Origin: Lactarius indigo
Taxonomy: Eukaryota > Basidiomycota > Agaricomycetes > Russulales > Russulaceae
NCBI GenBank assembly: GCA_025766275.1
Contig: JAFKAC010000002.1
Coordinates: forward strand, 1,922,001-1,986,000
Direction of reading: 5' to 3'
Length of the DNA: 64,000 nucleotides
This document shows positions 22,744 through 33,629 of this stretch, in pieces; the stretch's first letter is position 1, and every line of letters starts with the position of its first letter. The position numbers and the translations under genes are program-made. Below the pieces are notes generated by a model that had not been told where the DNA came from, did not search any database, and worked only from the letters and a program-made list of their open reading frames with translations.

Positions 22744-23517
22744 TCAGGGTGTAGCGGTATGACTTATCGCGTACAACTAGACCAAGGTGAAGGTAAGTGA
22801 ACTGAACTGGTATACACCCAAGCCTAGCGCGGAGACAAGTCACGCGCCGAACGTACAATCACTGCGGAGAGTAGACACACGTGGGGTCTTTATTCAAGAC
22901 CAAAGGTCAGGTGATCACGCAGTGGCACGCTGAGTGGAGAACCAAGAGGACAAGTTGACATTGGAGAAGTAAGGGAATACAAGGGATAATACGCACCTGA
23001 GTGGAGAACCAAGAGGACAAGTTGGTTCCACTCAGGACGCTACATGAGGGTTTATATACTGTGCTGCGGCTGAGTTCGAATTACTATAGAACCTTGTTAC
23101 TAAAGGTAAGTGTAATAGTAATGAGTCAGACGCTGACGCGTCATGTCTAATAATAGCGTTATCTATTGTGCTGACTGATGCACAGTCATTAACGCTGACA
23201 GAACCATGACGTGTCCTTATCTATGAGTCACCACCCTATGACAACGTAGTCTAGAACTATCTAGAATGTTCCCTGCTTATCGTCCAATGAGAAACTGCTA
23301 TACTAATGAGGAAGTGACCTAAAGGGGTATCATCCAATAAGGAAGTTACTATCCCAGGGTCACGTGCTTGTAGGTGCACATGTTGGCATCACGTGACTAA
23401 CCATCTTATCATATCTAATGATAAGGACTTGGATGTTTGAACTCAACGTTGGAGTGTCATATCTTTACCAAATAAATCCGTAAAAATACAGAAAAATAGG
23501 GCAAAAATAGAGCGTCC
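22744..23517. repeat. Unidentified repeat family R1
   Basis: The first about 150 bp, starting with TGTAG-GGTATGACTTATCG, recur at 52473-52609, where they also abut an LTR end. A 28-bp direct repeat beginning CTGAGTGGAGAACC lies at 22930-22957 and 22997-23024. The remainder to 23517 is AT-rich and without a gene. The TG start and the context suggest an LTR or other retroelement end, but no partner repeat is visible. Confidence 0.5.
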
Positions 23518-23671
23518 GTGACACAGGGCAGATCTAAATCGAGGGCACCCAAGCGAACATCAACGGTTGCACTTGTACTCACTCCCGAACAATCTTTACA
23601 GTTGTCTTTTGGTCACCTTATGTGCTACGAGCCTTGCTTGTATGGGCCTTCTCGCTTGCTGAACCCCTTCT

Positions 23672-24178
23672 TGTTACGGTATGGACTAATTACACACTGT
23701 GAACAACTCATGGCCGGTTATGACTACAGCCCGGTACTAGTATTAGTCATGGACTCTTACATCGCATCAGTCAGCATAGTAGTTCACATGTGATTGTGAC
23801 TCATGTATGACTCATTCCTAGGATAGCTGTACTAGGGTTTGAGCTAGTTACGCTACTGGTTACCTCTGTTCCAAGCGGCGCTTTAAAGCCCACACGTATC
23901 TGTATAAGTAGTTGTCTCTGAAGACCAAGAGTCCCCATCTTGGTCTTCTTCAATCCACCACTTGACTCATTCTTTGCCTGCCTTAGCCTTGGGCTAAGTG
24001 TGCATCCACTGCTATCTACCAAGGGATAGTACTTCTTCATTTTCGCTGCAGCATGTGCCAGTGTGCCCCCTGTTCAGCTTGCGTTGGGTTGACACGAGAT
24101 CCCCATTCGCCTAGTCCCCGCTAAGTTGATTACACCTATTCAGAGTCCAAGTCAGACTAATGCTGGTGGAGCATAACA
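23672..24178 (+). repeat. 5' LTR of gypsy copy 1
   Basis: The 507-bp LTR begins TGTTACGG and ends GCATAACA. It has a TATAAG box at 23903-23908 and the 11-mer ATCTTGGTCTT at 23937-23947, the likely transcript start. An inverted copy of that word (AAGACCAAGA) lies just upstream, so the start region can form a hairpin. Confidence 0.93.
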
Positions 24179-24180
24179 TT

Positions 24181-24191
24181 AAGACCAAGAT
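24181..24191 (+). other. Self-priming primer binding site, gypsy copy 1
   Basis: AAGACCAAGAT starts two bases (TT) after the LTR and is exactly complementary to ATCTTGGTCTT at 23937-23947. This is the arrangement of Tf1-type elements, whose own transcript 5' end primes reverse transcription. Confidence 0.75.
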
Positions 24192-24198
24192 CATCATC

Positions 24199-26157
24199 AT
24201 GGCGTATTCGACCAGAGACCAGTGGACATCTTTCCATCCCTATCACATTGAACAACGAGGAGATTGCAACATACCAACAAGGTTCTTAGGAGCAGCCCAG
24301 TGGAGAGAACGAGGAGAGGACACTGGATATCATGTGGAGTTCAACAGTCCTAACCGTTTTCGACCCGTTGAGTTCAATTTCGAACATCTCTGTTGGGTCG
24401 AGGTTACTTGGAACCCCATAGACCATCGCTGGGACATTGTACGACCAGCAGGAAGAAACTATAACTGCGACATTGACACATGAGAACTTAATAGCCGCGC
24501 AGATTACGGTCCTATTGACGGACAAGTGCAAGAACACACGGATGAGGGAATTAGCAGAGAAGAAGCCTCCGAAAGCCAGTCACCAAGCAGGGGAACAACA
24601 CCAGCAGAAGAAGCTAGCCTAGGGGCTATTGGCGATCACATTATACAACAAACTGAGTCTCTAACCATTCACCAACCCGAACCAGAAGTAATCCACATTC
24701 ACAGTCCAGCAGTCGCAATGGCAACTGCCACTATTACACAAGAACAGGTACAACTCACCACCGAAGCAAGGGATCAAATAGCCCTAGAAGAACAAAGACG
24801 CATCACAGAAGAATCCCGAGCTAATTTGGCTCCCATCAATCCTCATACCGGTCATTGAATGACTGATGACGATGTAGCAATCCATCGTGCCATTGGACCA
24901 GACGTAGCCGATCCCCCCAGTGGAGGAGGTGGACCTCCTGGTGACTTACCAGGAGGAGGACCCCCGCCAAGAGGACCTGGATTCAGAGGGTTCCCTGGAG
25001 GATTCCCAGGAGGACCACCAGGGGGAGGACATCCGGGAGGAGGATTACCAGGTGCAGGACCTATCATTCCCCCTCTAAGTAACAAATTAGCTGGCGAAGC
25101 ACCAACAGTATTCAACGGAGAACGTGCCAAGGTCGAGGCGTTCCTTACCCAATGGCATGTCTATTGGGGGATGAATGCCGATGAAGGCATCATGGCTACA
25201 CCATACCAACGTGCCCTGCTCTTCTTATCATATATTAAAGGCATTAATGTCAGCGAATGGGTGCTGGCCATGCTCACTTGGCTTAATGGCCAGATACAAG
25301 CAGGAATACCCCATACTAGTGAAGGACTATGGAATGAAGTCACACGCAGCTTCATGCAGCGCTTCCGAAACACAATGGAGCAAGAACAAGCTCAATACGA
25401 GCTTAAGAAAGGAGTCAAAATGATCGGGGGCAACCTAGATGAGTATTGCACCCAATTCGAACAGTTAATATGCCATGCTCAGTACAGACTTGATGATCCC
25501 CAAACGCTGGATCTGTTCGCAAGCGGGCTACCAAAAGACCTTTATGAGAAAGTCTACACCCTCGACAACCCCCATAATTACCGCGAATGGAAAGAAGCAG
25601 CCACCGCTCATCAACAACAATACCTTCACCTCAAGGCGGTGTTAAACAAAGGGGTTCCTCCAGGGCAAGGGCAAGGGCGACCACGTCAGCAACGACAATG
25701 GCAGGGACCGCCAAGAAGTTCATGGCAACCAAGAAATCTGCCCCGAGACCCAAACGCAATGGATACCTCCACAGATCGAATTTGAGGATGACTTACAGGA
25801 GCTGAAGATATACTCGCTCCTCGTCCCCCATACTGACCAAGAGGAGGATTCCTCCAAAGAGGAGGAGGGTGTAACAACCAAAGGCCAGTCACTTGTTACA
25901 ACTGTGGAAAGGACGGACACATGGCCCGTGATTGCAGACAGCCATGAGGAGGCTACCAGCCTCAAGCATCAACTAGTCACTATGTCGATACTGACTACCA
26001 TCAACAAGAACCAGAAGTCGCTACCAGGGCGGTTCAAGATGCACCCCCTCAACAGCGTGCCAATGATTGGCTTAACAGAGTAGCAGGAGAATCGGATGAT
26101 GTAAAAGATATCATCCTCCAACAATTGTGGAAGAAGGAGGGTTTTCAGGACACCTGA
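24199..26157 (+). pseudogene. Gag of gypsy copy 1 (nonsense-mutated)
   Basis: ATG at 24199 opens a conserved N-terminus (STRDQWTSFHPYHIEQ, WNPIDHRWD), then a Gly/Pro-rich linker (about 24910-25070), the capsid region (about 25090-25640, EAFLTQWHVYWGMN, QRFRNTMEQEQAQYELKKG) and a CCHC knuckle CYNCGKDGHMARDC at 25894-25935. It ends KKEGFQDT at TGA 26155. In-frame TGAs at 24481, 24856, 25783, 25789, 25834 and 25945 are the only breaks. Most fall where related copies have arginine. No frameshift is present. Gag forms the virus-like particle. Confidence 0.9.
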
Positions 26158-29100
26158 ACCCATTGGCCTGGGTGAGGGCGGTCAATTGTAACAGTGTAAT
26201 CATGACTCGCTACCGTTCTATGAGAGTTCCAGTATCGATCCGCACCAGTTACACAATGGCCGACATACGAGCATTAGTCGACAGTGGAGCAACTCATTGC
26301 TTCATGAGACCCTCCTTTGTAAAAAGGATGGGGTTGGGAATCAAACCACTTGACGTCCCAAAGAAAATATGGAATATCAACAACACCGAGAATAAATCGG
26401 GGTGTATCACTCATTATACTGATGTCGATGTCCAAACTAAAGGAATTCACAAGGAAATCTGCTTCCTCATCACAGATATAGGGAACGAAGATATTGTGCT
26501 AGGATACCCTTGGCTTGCCATATACGACCCCCACATCAAATGGTCACAAGCCGCCATACACGAAGACATGCTCCCCATTGTCATTTGATCAACCAACCCC
26601 CGCATCAAAACAACCTCAGTAGTCGCTGCAACTACAGTCGAAAACAACGACTATGAGGTGGTGCACTCCTGTGTCATCACTGACGAACAACGACAGCAAT
26701 TTGAAGAAGGATGTCGGATCAGGGCTACCACCACCGATCTCGCTATCACAGCTCAACAATATGTCACCAAAGCTGAGTTGCCTCCCGAATATCGGGAGTT
26801 TGAACACCTCTTCAGTGAAGAAGCATTGGACAGGTTTCCACCCAGCAGGCCCTGGGACCACGCTATCGAATTCAAACCAGGAACAGCTGACGCAATTGAT
26901 TGCAAAATATACCCCATGACTCAAGAAGAAGACAAGAAATTACGAGAATGGATTGACGAACAGCTAAAAAAGGGATATATACGACCCTCCAAGTCTCCAT
27001 ACGCTTCGTCCTTCTTCTTCATCAAAAAGAAGGATGGGAAATTATGGCCTGTTCAAGACTATCGGAAAATCAACGTGGTTACCATCTGCAGTCAATATCC
27101 ACTCCCTCTCATATCCGATCTTATCACTGATCTTAGCAACGCTCACATCTACACTAAACTCGATGTTAGATGGGGGTATAACAACGTATGCATCAAAGAA
27201 GGAGATGAGGAGAAGGCTGCGTTTAAGATGCAATATGGCTTGTTTGAACCCACGGTGATGTTTTTCGGCTTAACCAACTCCCTGGCAACGTTCCAGACTA
27301 TGATGAATTTCATCTTCAGGGATATCATTACAAAACACGAAAAACGGGGAACCATTATTTGGGTCTACATGGATGACATTGGCATCGCTATGGGACTGAA
27401 CCACTCACTGCCGGATCACATAGAAGCCATCAAAGATGTACTCCGTGTATCTGCCGAACATGACCTGTATTACAAGCTTGAAAAATGTCTCTTCCACTCC
27501 CCGTGCATGGATTACCTGGGGGTAATCCTTGAAAAGGGGGTGACACATATGGATCCCATCAAAATTTCTGGCATCAAGGACTGGCCTACGCCAACCAAAG
27601 TTAAGGACGTCCACTCTTTCCTCGGTTTTTGCAATTTTTACTGACCCTTCATACGAGGATTTGCAACCAAAGCACAACCTCTTAACAAACTCACACGTAA
27701 AGACACCAAATGGCACTGGGGAACTGAGGAAGAAAAGGCATTCCAAGACCTTAAAACCCTCATCACTAGCGAACCTGTTCTCGCGCACCCAGACCTCACC
27801 CAACAATTCGAACTAGAAGTCGACACATCAGGATTTGCCACCGGAGCCGTTCTCCTTCAACACAAAACAGACAGCAAATGACACCCTATTGGCTACTACT
27901 CGTCCACCCTTAACGAAGCCAAACGAAATTACGACATTTACAACCTCAAACTCCTAGCAATCATCAAGGCCTTCTGCCACTGGAGACCCCTCTTAGCGGG
28001 CTCCCCCCACAAAATCAAAGTATTCTCTGACCACCTCAATCTACAATACTGGAAATCACCACAGAAGATTAGCAGGCGCGTAGCTAGGGAAGAACTCGAG
28101 CTCTCGGAATACGATTTCGAGATTCATCACATTAAGGGAACTTCCAATGGACGTGCTGACACGTTGTCATGGAGGCCGGACTACGATCAGGGAGAAAACG
28201 ATAACGAAGGAATAACAGTACTACCGGAAAGCGTCTTTGCATGCGCTACCACGCTGGAGGAACCACGACACCCACACTGGAGACCTGAAATCTTACCAGT
28301 AGAAATGACTCCGGAACACCCCATTTACAAACAAAACATAGCTAAGTTGAAACCTTGGGTCGATGCACACAAACTAAAAGACATTGAAGGAACGTGGTAT
28401 AAGGATGGACACTGAGTGGTCACCGGTGGCATCCATGACAAGCGCACCATTATTGCCGCGCACCACGATTCCCCTGTCTATGGCCACCCTGGTATCAAAT
28501 GAACTCTCCAACTCACCGAACGACACTACTGGTGGCCACAAATGAAGAATGACGTTATGGACTACGTCAAAGGCTGCGCAGAGTGCCAGCGGCACAAAGT
28601 CAATCTCCGACCCATTAGGGCACCCCTACAACCTATTTATCCCAAACCGGAGGCCCTGCCATTCGAGACCATTGCAGTGGACTTTATTACCAAACTCCCT
28701 GTCTCTTGCGGTTACGACTCTATTCTAACAGTAACAGATCATGACTGTACTAAAGCTGCCGTCTTCATCCCCTGCAATGAAGAAGTGACAGCTGAAGGAA
28801 CGGCTGCCCTGTACGTCTCCCATGTTTTCCCACGATTTGGACTCCCCTCGCGTGTTATCAGTGATTGAGATCCCTGCTTCGCATCCAAGTTCATGTGGGA
28901 AATATGCAAAATCCTTCCCATCAGCCAAAATATCTCAACTGCTTATCATCCTAGAACTGATGGCCAATCGGAATGAACAAATCAATGGCTGGAACAATAT
29001 CTCCGCTTCTGGGTAAATGAACGGCAAGATGACTGGGTTCGTTATCTGCCTATGGCAGAATTCACGCATAACAACTGGCCTAACGAAACCACGCGGGAGT

Positions 29101-29954
29101 CCCCCTTCTTCCTCTTATCAGGGTTCAACCCTCGCGCTGATTGGACTGATAGGCCTTCCCCTATCCCACAGGTGTTGCTAAGATTGGATCAGTTCAAACA
29201 AGCGCGACAGTGTGCCTTCTCCTGTATGCTCCGAGTGCAGAAGTCATGGGTCAAACATAAAGATACGCCCAGGTTCAAAGAAGGAGACCTCGTGTGGCTC
29301 AAAGGACGCCACTTACGCACGCATCAGCCAACTGCAAAACTAGTGGCCAAACGGCATGGACCATTTAAGGTCATCCAGGTGATGTCCCCTGTCAACTATC
29401 GCCTTGAACTTCCCACACAGTGGAGCATCCACGATGTCTTCCACATAGATCTTCTCACACCTTATTGTGAAACACCCACGCACGGACCAAACTATCAGCG
29501 CCCACCACCTGATTTGGTCGATAACGAAGAAGAATACAAGGTCAAGAAGATTCTAGACTTTTGGCGATTTGGCAGAAGAAGACAGCTCCAATACCTCATG
29601 AAATGGAAGGGGTATCCAGACTCCGATAATCAATGGATAGATAAGGATGACGTATTTGCCGATGAAGCTGTTTGGGAGTTCAAACATTCCAACCCCAACA
29701 GGGAAATGCATATAAGGATGACCTCCTGTCGTGATAAGTCCCCATCACTCACTCATCTCATGTCCTCTACTCAACGCAATGAACAGCTTGCACTCCTCTC
29801 TACCCTCGTCAACAACTCCTCCACCACGCTTGTTGACTCCAACTCCGCCGACGACACCACAACCACTGGTACTACAGGTAGAGGCCGTACCTCCATGCAG
29901 CATGAGGAAGACGGCCCTATCACTAGTGAAGAATTGCACCAGACATTGCAATGA
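26118..29954 (+). pseudogene. Pol of gypsy copy 1: protease, RT, RNase H, integrase, chromodomain
   Basis: In the -1 frame from gag, the protease motif is LVDSGATHC (about 26274). RT has SFFFIKKKDGKLWPVQDYR and YMDD at 27366-27377. RNase H follows (about 27690-28170), then integrase (ECQRHKVN, AVDFITKLPVS, STAYHPRTDGQSE) and a chromodomain (about 29530-29690, QYLMKWKGYPDSDNQW). Breaks are TGAs at 26586, 27642, 27879, 28413, 28500, 28866, 28974 and 29952, with no TAA, TAG or frameshift in about 3.8 kb. Most correspond to arginine in other copies; 28500 corresponds to cysteine. The protein would copy and integrate the element; this copy cannot make it. Confidence 0.92.
26139..26145 (+). promoter_or_regulatory. 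Candidate -1 frameshift heptamer at the gag-pol junction, copy 1
   Basis: In the gag frame the sequence reads G GGT TTT, fitting the X XXY YYZ slippery pattern. It lies 10 bases before the gag stop, and pol is open in the -1 frame. The same heptamer occurs at the same place in copy 3 and element 5. Confidence 0.6.
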
Positions 29955-30932
29955 TTCCCTGTGCCCATACAGGGAACTCTCAGCGACGATCCAACAACAG
30001 CTCAACCAATGCCACCGCCAATGTACGCCCTCACAAACCCTGACACCAGTGAGCCTGAAGTCTTCATCACCGAAGACAAGCTTTTTCAGCTTCAAGCAGC
30101 TGTCCTGCGTGGTGAAACCGCCAGACGCCATGAAGAAGTACGAACAAGAATGGAAGGAGACAGCGGCACAGTGGCAGCGAGAGCAACTGCATATCGCCAC
30201 CTGCCGACGCCGGATGATGAAGGAACGGAGGGAGTACTGGACAAAGATGAGGATGAAGACAAGCTTAGAGACCACTACCCCATCAGGCACGCATTCCTTA
30301 ACCATGAATTCTACGCTGAAGATCCAGCCGCCACTCCCTACCTCGTCGATGCAGTGGGGGGGCCTTTACACTGAGGACAAGTCACCGTGGCACAAGCGGC
30401 TCATTATATACCAATGGGCGAACGAGACCCAGCCACCAGAGTCGTCATCCCTGAAGGGTTCCGGGTCAATAAAGGACCTGATTACGTTCCGTTCCCGATC
30501 AAACTCCCCAACAGACCGACAGTACAAGCATCCCATGTACAGGTTATCCAAGGAGGAGACCCCTTCGTACTCAGATTAGCCCCAGGATTGGGCTTCCTTT
30601 ATGGTAAACCCCTCTACGCCACTCCCCATCTCCCAAAAAACAACTGCACCTTCATACCCCACGAGGAGTATTTTATGCTCCATGACCGACACCCCACTGA
30701 CCTATTGCTAATGCACATTGGGGACGTCACCCTCACTCAAGAATTACACCTGTTCCAGCAATTCGCGTTCGCCGAAGACCAACTGGAGAAGCGGATTCAG
30801 CAATTGCAACTGGAGAGGCAAATGGTGGTAGAGGATAAAAAGGACAGTCTCTATCGATTGGAGTGTGCTAACATACTAGCACGGATGGAGGACGAAGCAG
30901 AAAGAATGAGGCAAGAATCGGTAGCGGACTAG
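29955..30932 (+). pseudogene. Extra coding region after pol, gypsy copy 1
   Basis: It continues in the pol frame after a TGA. It has a Pro-rich start (PIQGTLSDDP...PPPMYALTNP), a variable stretch, then YPIRHAFLNHEFYAED, IPEGFRVNKGPDYVPFPIKL, LGFLYGKPLYATPHL, YFMLHDRHPTDLLLMHIGD and a charged coiled coil ending MRQESVAD. A TGA at 30372 is again at an arginine of a sister copy. Between about 30100 and 30250 a second frame (YEQEWKETAAQWQREQLH) is conserved in the other copies, and an indel may have shifted the reading here. There is no known domain. The region recurs in copies 2, 3 and 4 and, diverged, in family 2. Confidence 0.75.
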
Positions 30933-30950
30933 TGAGGTGGGCCTCACTCC

Positions 30951-30964
30951 TGAAAAGGGGGTGA
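30951..30964 (+). other. Polypurine tract, gypsy copy 1
   Basis: TGAAAAGGGGGTGA directly precedes the 3' LTR start TGTTATGG at 30965, the expected place for plus-strand DNA priming. Confidence 0.8.
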
Positions 30965-31079
30965 TGTTATGGTATGGACTAATTACACACTGTGAACAAC
31001 TCATGGCCGGTTATGACTACAGCCCGGTACTAGTATTAGTCATGGACTCTTACATCGCATCAGTCAGCATAGTAGTTCA

Positions 31080-32191
31080 TGTTGATAAGTGACCCTTGCG
31101 CACTTAGCGGCTCGTACAGACCGGACTTGCAGCATGGACTGCTTTAGATTAGATATATAGGACTTGTAGATTAGATACTGTTTTGATCTGTACAATCTAT
31201 TACTTATCATTGTGTCACCTATGACATCATGTACTATGACATCATGCGGACTCCTCTGGACTTGTCATTGTACTACGTCTTTGTTCTTCCTTTAGATATA
31301 TCTTTATTGTGATGTCATTATGATATCATCTTAGTCTGGACCCTTCTTGTTCTATACGCCTTGTTCTCCATATGCACACTCCTTTGTTGTAACGTCGTCA
31401 CGACGTTAGCTCGACTTGAGCTCTATAGAGGCGGTAACAACTTAGCGGATGCTCTGAAGACACGGAGGTCCAGACTTCGACGAGTTTCTTGAAGACACGA
31501 AGGTCCAAGCGTAGGCAATAGTGAACACTCGAAGGTGCACTTCTCGAAAGGGACGATATAGAAAGAGAGAGACAGAGAGGAGACAAGTGACGATTCAAGA
31601 AGACCAAGATGGCGTATCTTGGTCTTCACAAGGCAGGTTAAATACAAGTCGAGCAGGCTTTCAAGCGCTGCTATGAGTCACAGTAATGTAGCGTCCAACG
31701 TATCGCGTAAGTAACTCGAATCCTAATACTACTACTACTAGTATTAGTGGCGTAGTCCTCAGTCAGCAATCTGTGCGCAATCTCCTATCGTACTCGTAAT
31801 TGCCTATCGTAAGTCCGCAACTAATCTACCTTACCGCCGTAGTTGCAACCGGTACAGTAAGGGTCGAAACGTAACATTTGTCCTGCTGTAGAACAATGCG
31901 CTCCTTGTATTCTGTGACCTGTAGTTACTTCCCTTGTACTAGTGTCACACCTCTGTACAGTATAAGTAGACTGCTTGTACGCCCTGGTCCACATCAGTTC
32001 TCTCACTGCTGTGTGCCAGGTATGTCTTCTCCTCTGTAATACCATTATCAGTTCTCTCACTGCTGTGTGCCAGACTACCATCTTGCTTCCACTGCTTGAC
32101 TCCCTGTTTGCTGCTTCCAGCCACCTCTCATATCTCACCACAGAACACTTTGTCCCTCTGTGAGTATGTCCTCCATGTGTGCTGTTCATCA
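31080..32191 (+). mobile_element. Copia solo LTR, itself interrupted
   Basis: It runs from TGTTGATAAG to GTTCATCA with target-site duplication GTTCA (31075-31079, 32192-32196). It is a diverged relative of the LTRs at 38132 and 51749. A gypsy solo LTR sits inside it at 31388-31876; without that insert it would be about 618 bp. Confidence 0.92.
31388..31876 (-). mobile_element. Gypsy solo LTR (family 1a relative) inside the copia LTR
   Basis: The 489-bp reverse-oriented LTR (TGTAACG to CGTAACA on this strand) is flanked by TTTGT on both sides. Read on the minus strand it has the TATTTAA box and the ATCTTGGTCTT word of family 1a. This is the third level of nesting. Confidence 0.92.
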
Positions 32192-32593
32192 GTTCACATG
32201 TGATTGTGACTCATGTATGACTCATTCCTAGGATAGCTGTACTAGGGTTTGAGCTAGTTACGCTACTGGTTACCTCTGTTCCAAGCGGCGCTTTAAAGCC
32301 CACACGTATCTGTATAAGTAGTTGTCTCTGAAGACCAAGAGTCCCCATCTTGGTCTTCTTCAATCCACCACTTGACTCGTTCTTTGCCTGCCTTAGCCTT
32401 GGGCTAAGTGTGCATCCACTGCTATCTACCAAGGGATAGTACTTCTTCATTTTCGCTGCAGCATGTGCCAGTGTGCCCCCTGTTCAGCTTGCGTTGGGTT
32501 GACACGAGATCCCCATTCGCCTAGTCCCTGCTAAGTTGATTACACCTATTCAGAGTCCAAGTCAGACTAACACCGGTGGAGCGTAACACTTCT

Positions 32594-33629
32594 CAATCCG
32601 TCGCTGCCCCTTGATCTCACGCTTGGCCCTGGTTCAAAAGGCCCGCTGTGCGTCTGCCATCCACCATTCCCTTACCTTCTGCCTCATATCCATCACATCA
32701 CTTGTGTTGTTGCCCTCGGCAGATTGATGTCGTGTTGTTGCCTCTCAAACTTGTTTTGCCAATCTTTCTAGTTCACGCTCTTTGTCTTGGGCATAGGTGC
32801 GCTCACTATTTCTTGGATCTTACCCCACTTTCACTGACACCTTGTTTGTACTTATAGTGCATGTTGTCGTCACCTCTGGGCCTCTGGCACCACCTCTGGC
32901 ACTGTCGTTTGGCCATGCGACTTTGCTTACCCACTCCCCGACTTCATTTACAACTCATATTCTCTACCTCACGTCAGCCATGTGTTTGAGTCTGTCGACT
33001 TCCCTCCTACCTACAGCCTTCTGCTCACTTTACTACTTCGTCACAATTTTCAACTTGTTATTTTCAATCGTATTCGGGTTTAGGCACTGTTTAGTTGATA
33101 AAGCTCTCAGATTTGCACTTATATCATTTGGTTTCCCTCTCGCATTGCGCACATATCGACCTCTTCGTCCCTCAACATCAGCTCTCATCACCACTTCCCA
33201 TTTTTGTTCTACTGACTTATTCCCACCCTAGGTCTCACTTCGTTGTGATTGTTGCCTGGCGCTTTGTAGAAGCATTCTTGAGCTCTGAACTCATGCTTGA
33301 CTTTCCTCACCTCCCCAACTTTTTTGATATCACGCTTGCACCCCCTTCCTTGCTTTCCCCAACTTGTGCGAATTTCTCTCTGCCCCGACTACTTACACGT
33401 GCTATCAAGCAGGTTTACCACACTTTCATCTTTTTCTAAATTTTCACAATTTTTCATAGTTTACAAAGTCACACATTTTTCTCAGTTTCTCAACGATTTT
33501 ATGAAACATTTTCAGAAATATTAGGGTCCCCATATAAAATCTTGCATAATTTGCGTGATCTGTCAAAATCTGTCCAATATGGTAACTTTTCTACACTTTT
33601 TGAAAATTTTCAGGATCCCATTTTTCCTG
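32594..33629. other. Pyrimidine-rich unassigned DNA
   Basis: The plus strand is C/T-rich to about 33420, then AT-rich to 33629. Open frames exist but are compositionally biased and show no motif. This was the sequence 3' of the gypsy copy 1 insertion site. Confidence 0.4.

Larger units (their letters stand above)
23672..32588 (+). mobile_element. Gypsy copy 1: complete but mutated chromodomain retrotransposon (family 1b)
   Basis: The order is 5' LTR, self-priming site, gag, protease, reverse transcriptase, RNase H, integrase, chromodomain, an extra C-terminal coding region, a polypurine tract and the 3' LTR. A target-site duplication CTTCT flanks it (23667-23671 and 32589-32593). Gag and pol each stay in a single frame and are broken almost only by TGA codons. 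The 3' LTR later received a copia LTR, which itself received a gypsy LTR. Confidence 0.93.
30965..32588 (+). repeat. 3' LTR of gypsy copy 1, interrupted by a copia LTR
   Basis: The LTR halves are 30965-31079 and 32192-32588 and match the 5' LTR at 23672-24178. The inserted copia LTR duplicated GTTCA at both edges. Confidence 0.93.

Noticed and set aside
25020..25130. Pro/Gly-rich minus-strand frames opposite gag
   Set aside because: These are antisense shadows of the Gly-rich gag linkers (also at 45050-45790).
24199..30932. TGA as a sense codon (recoding) in these elements
   Set aside because: Aligned copies show arginine, CAA or TGG at the same codons, and the intact copia and KDZ frames do not use internal TGA; mutation explains the pattern.
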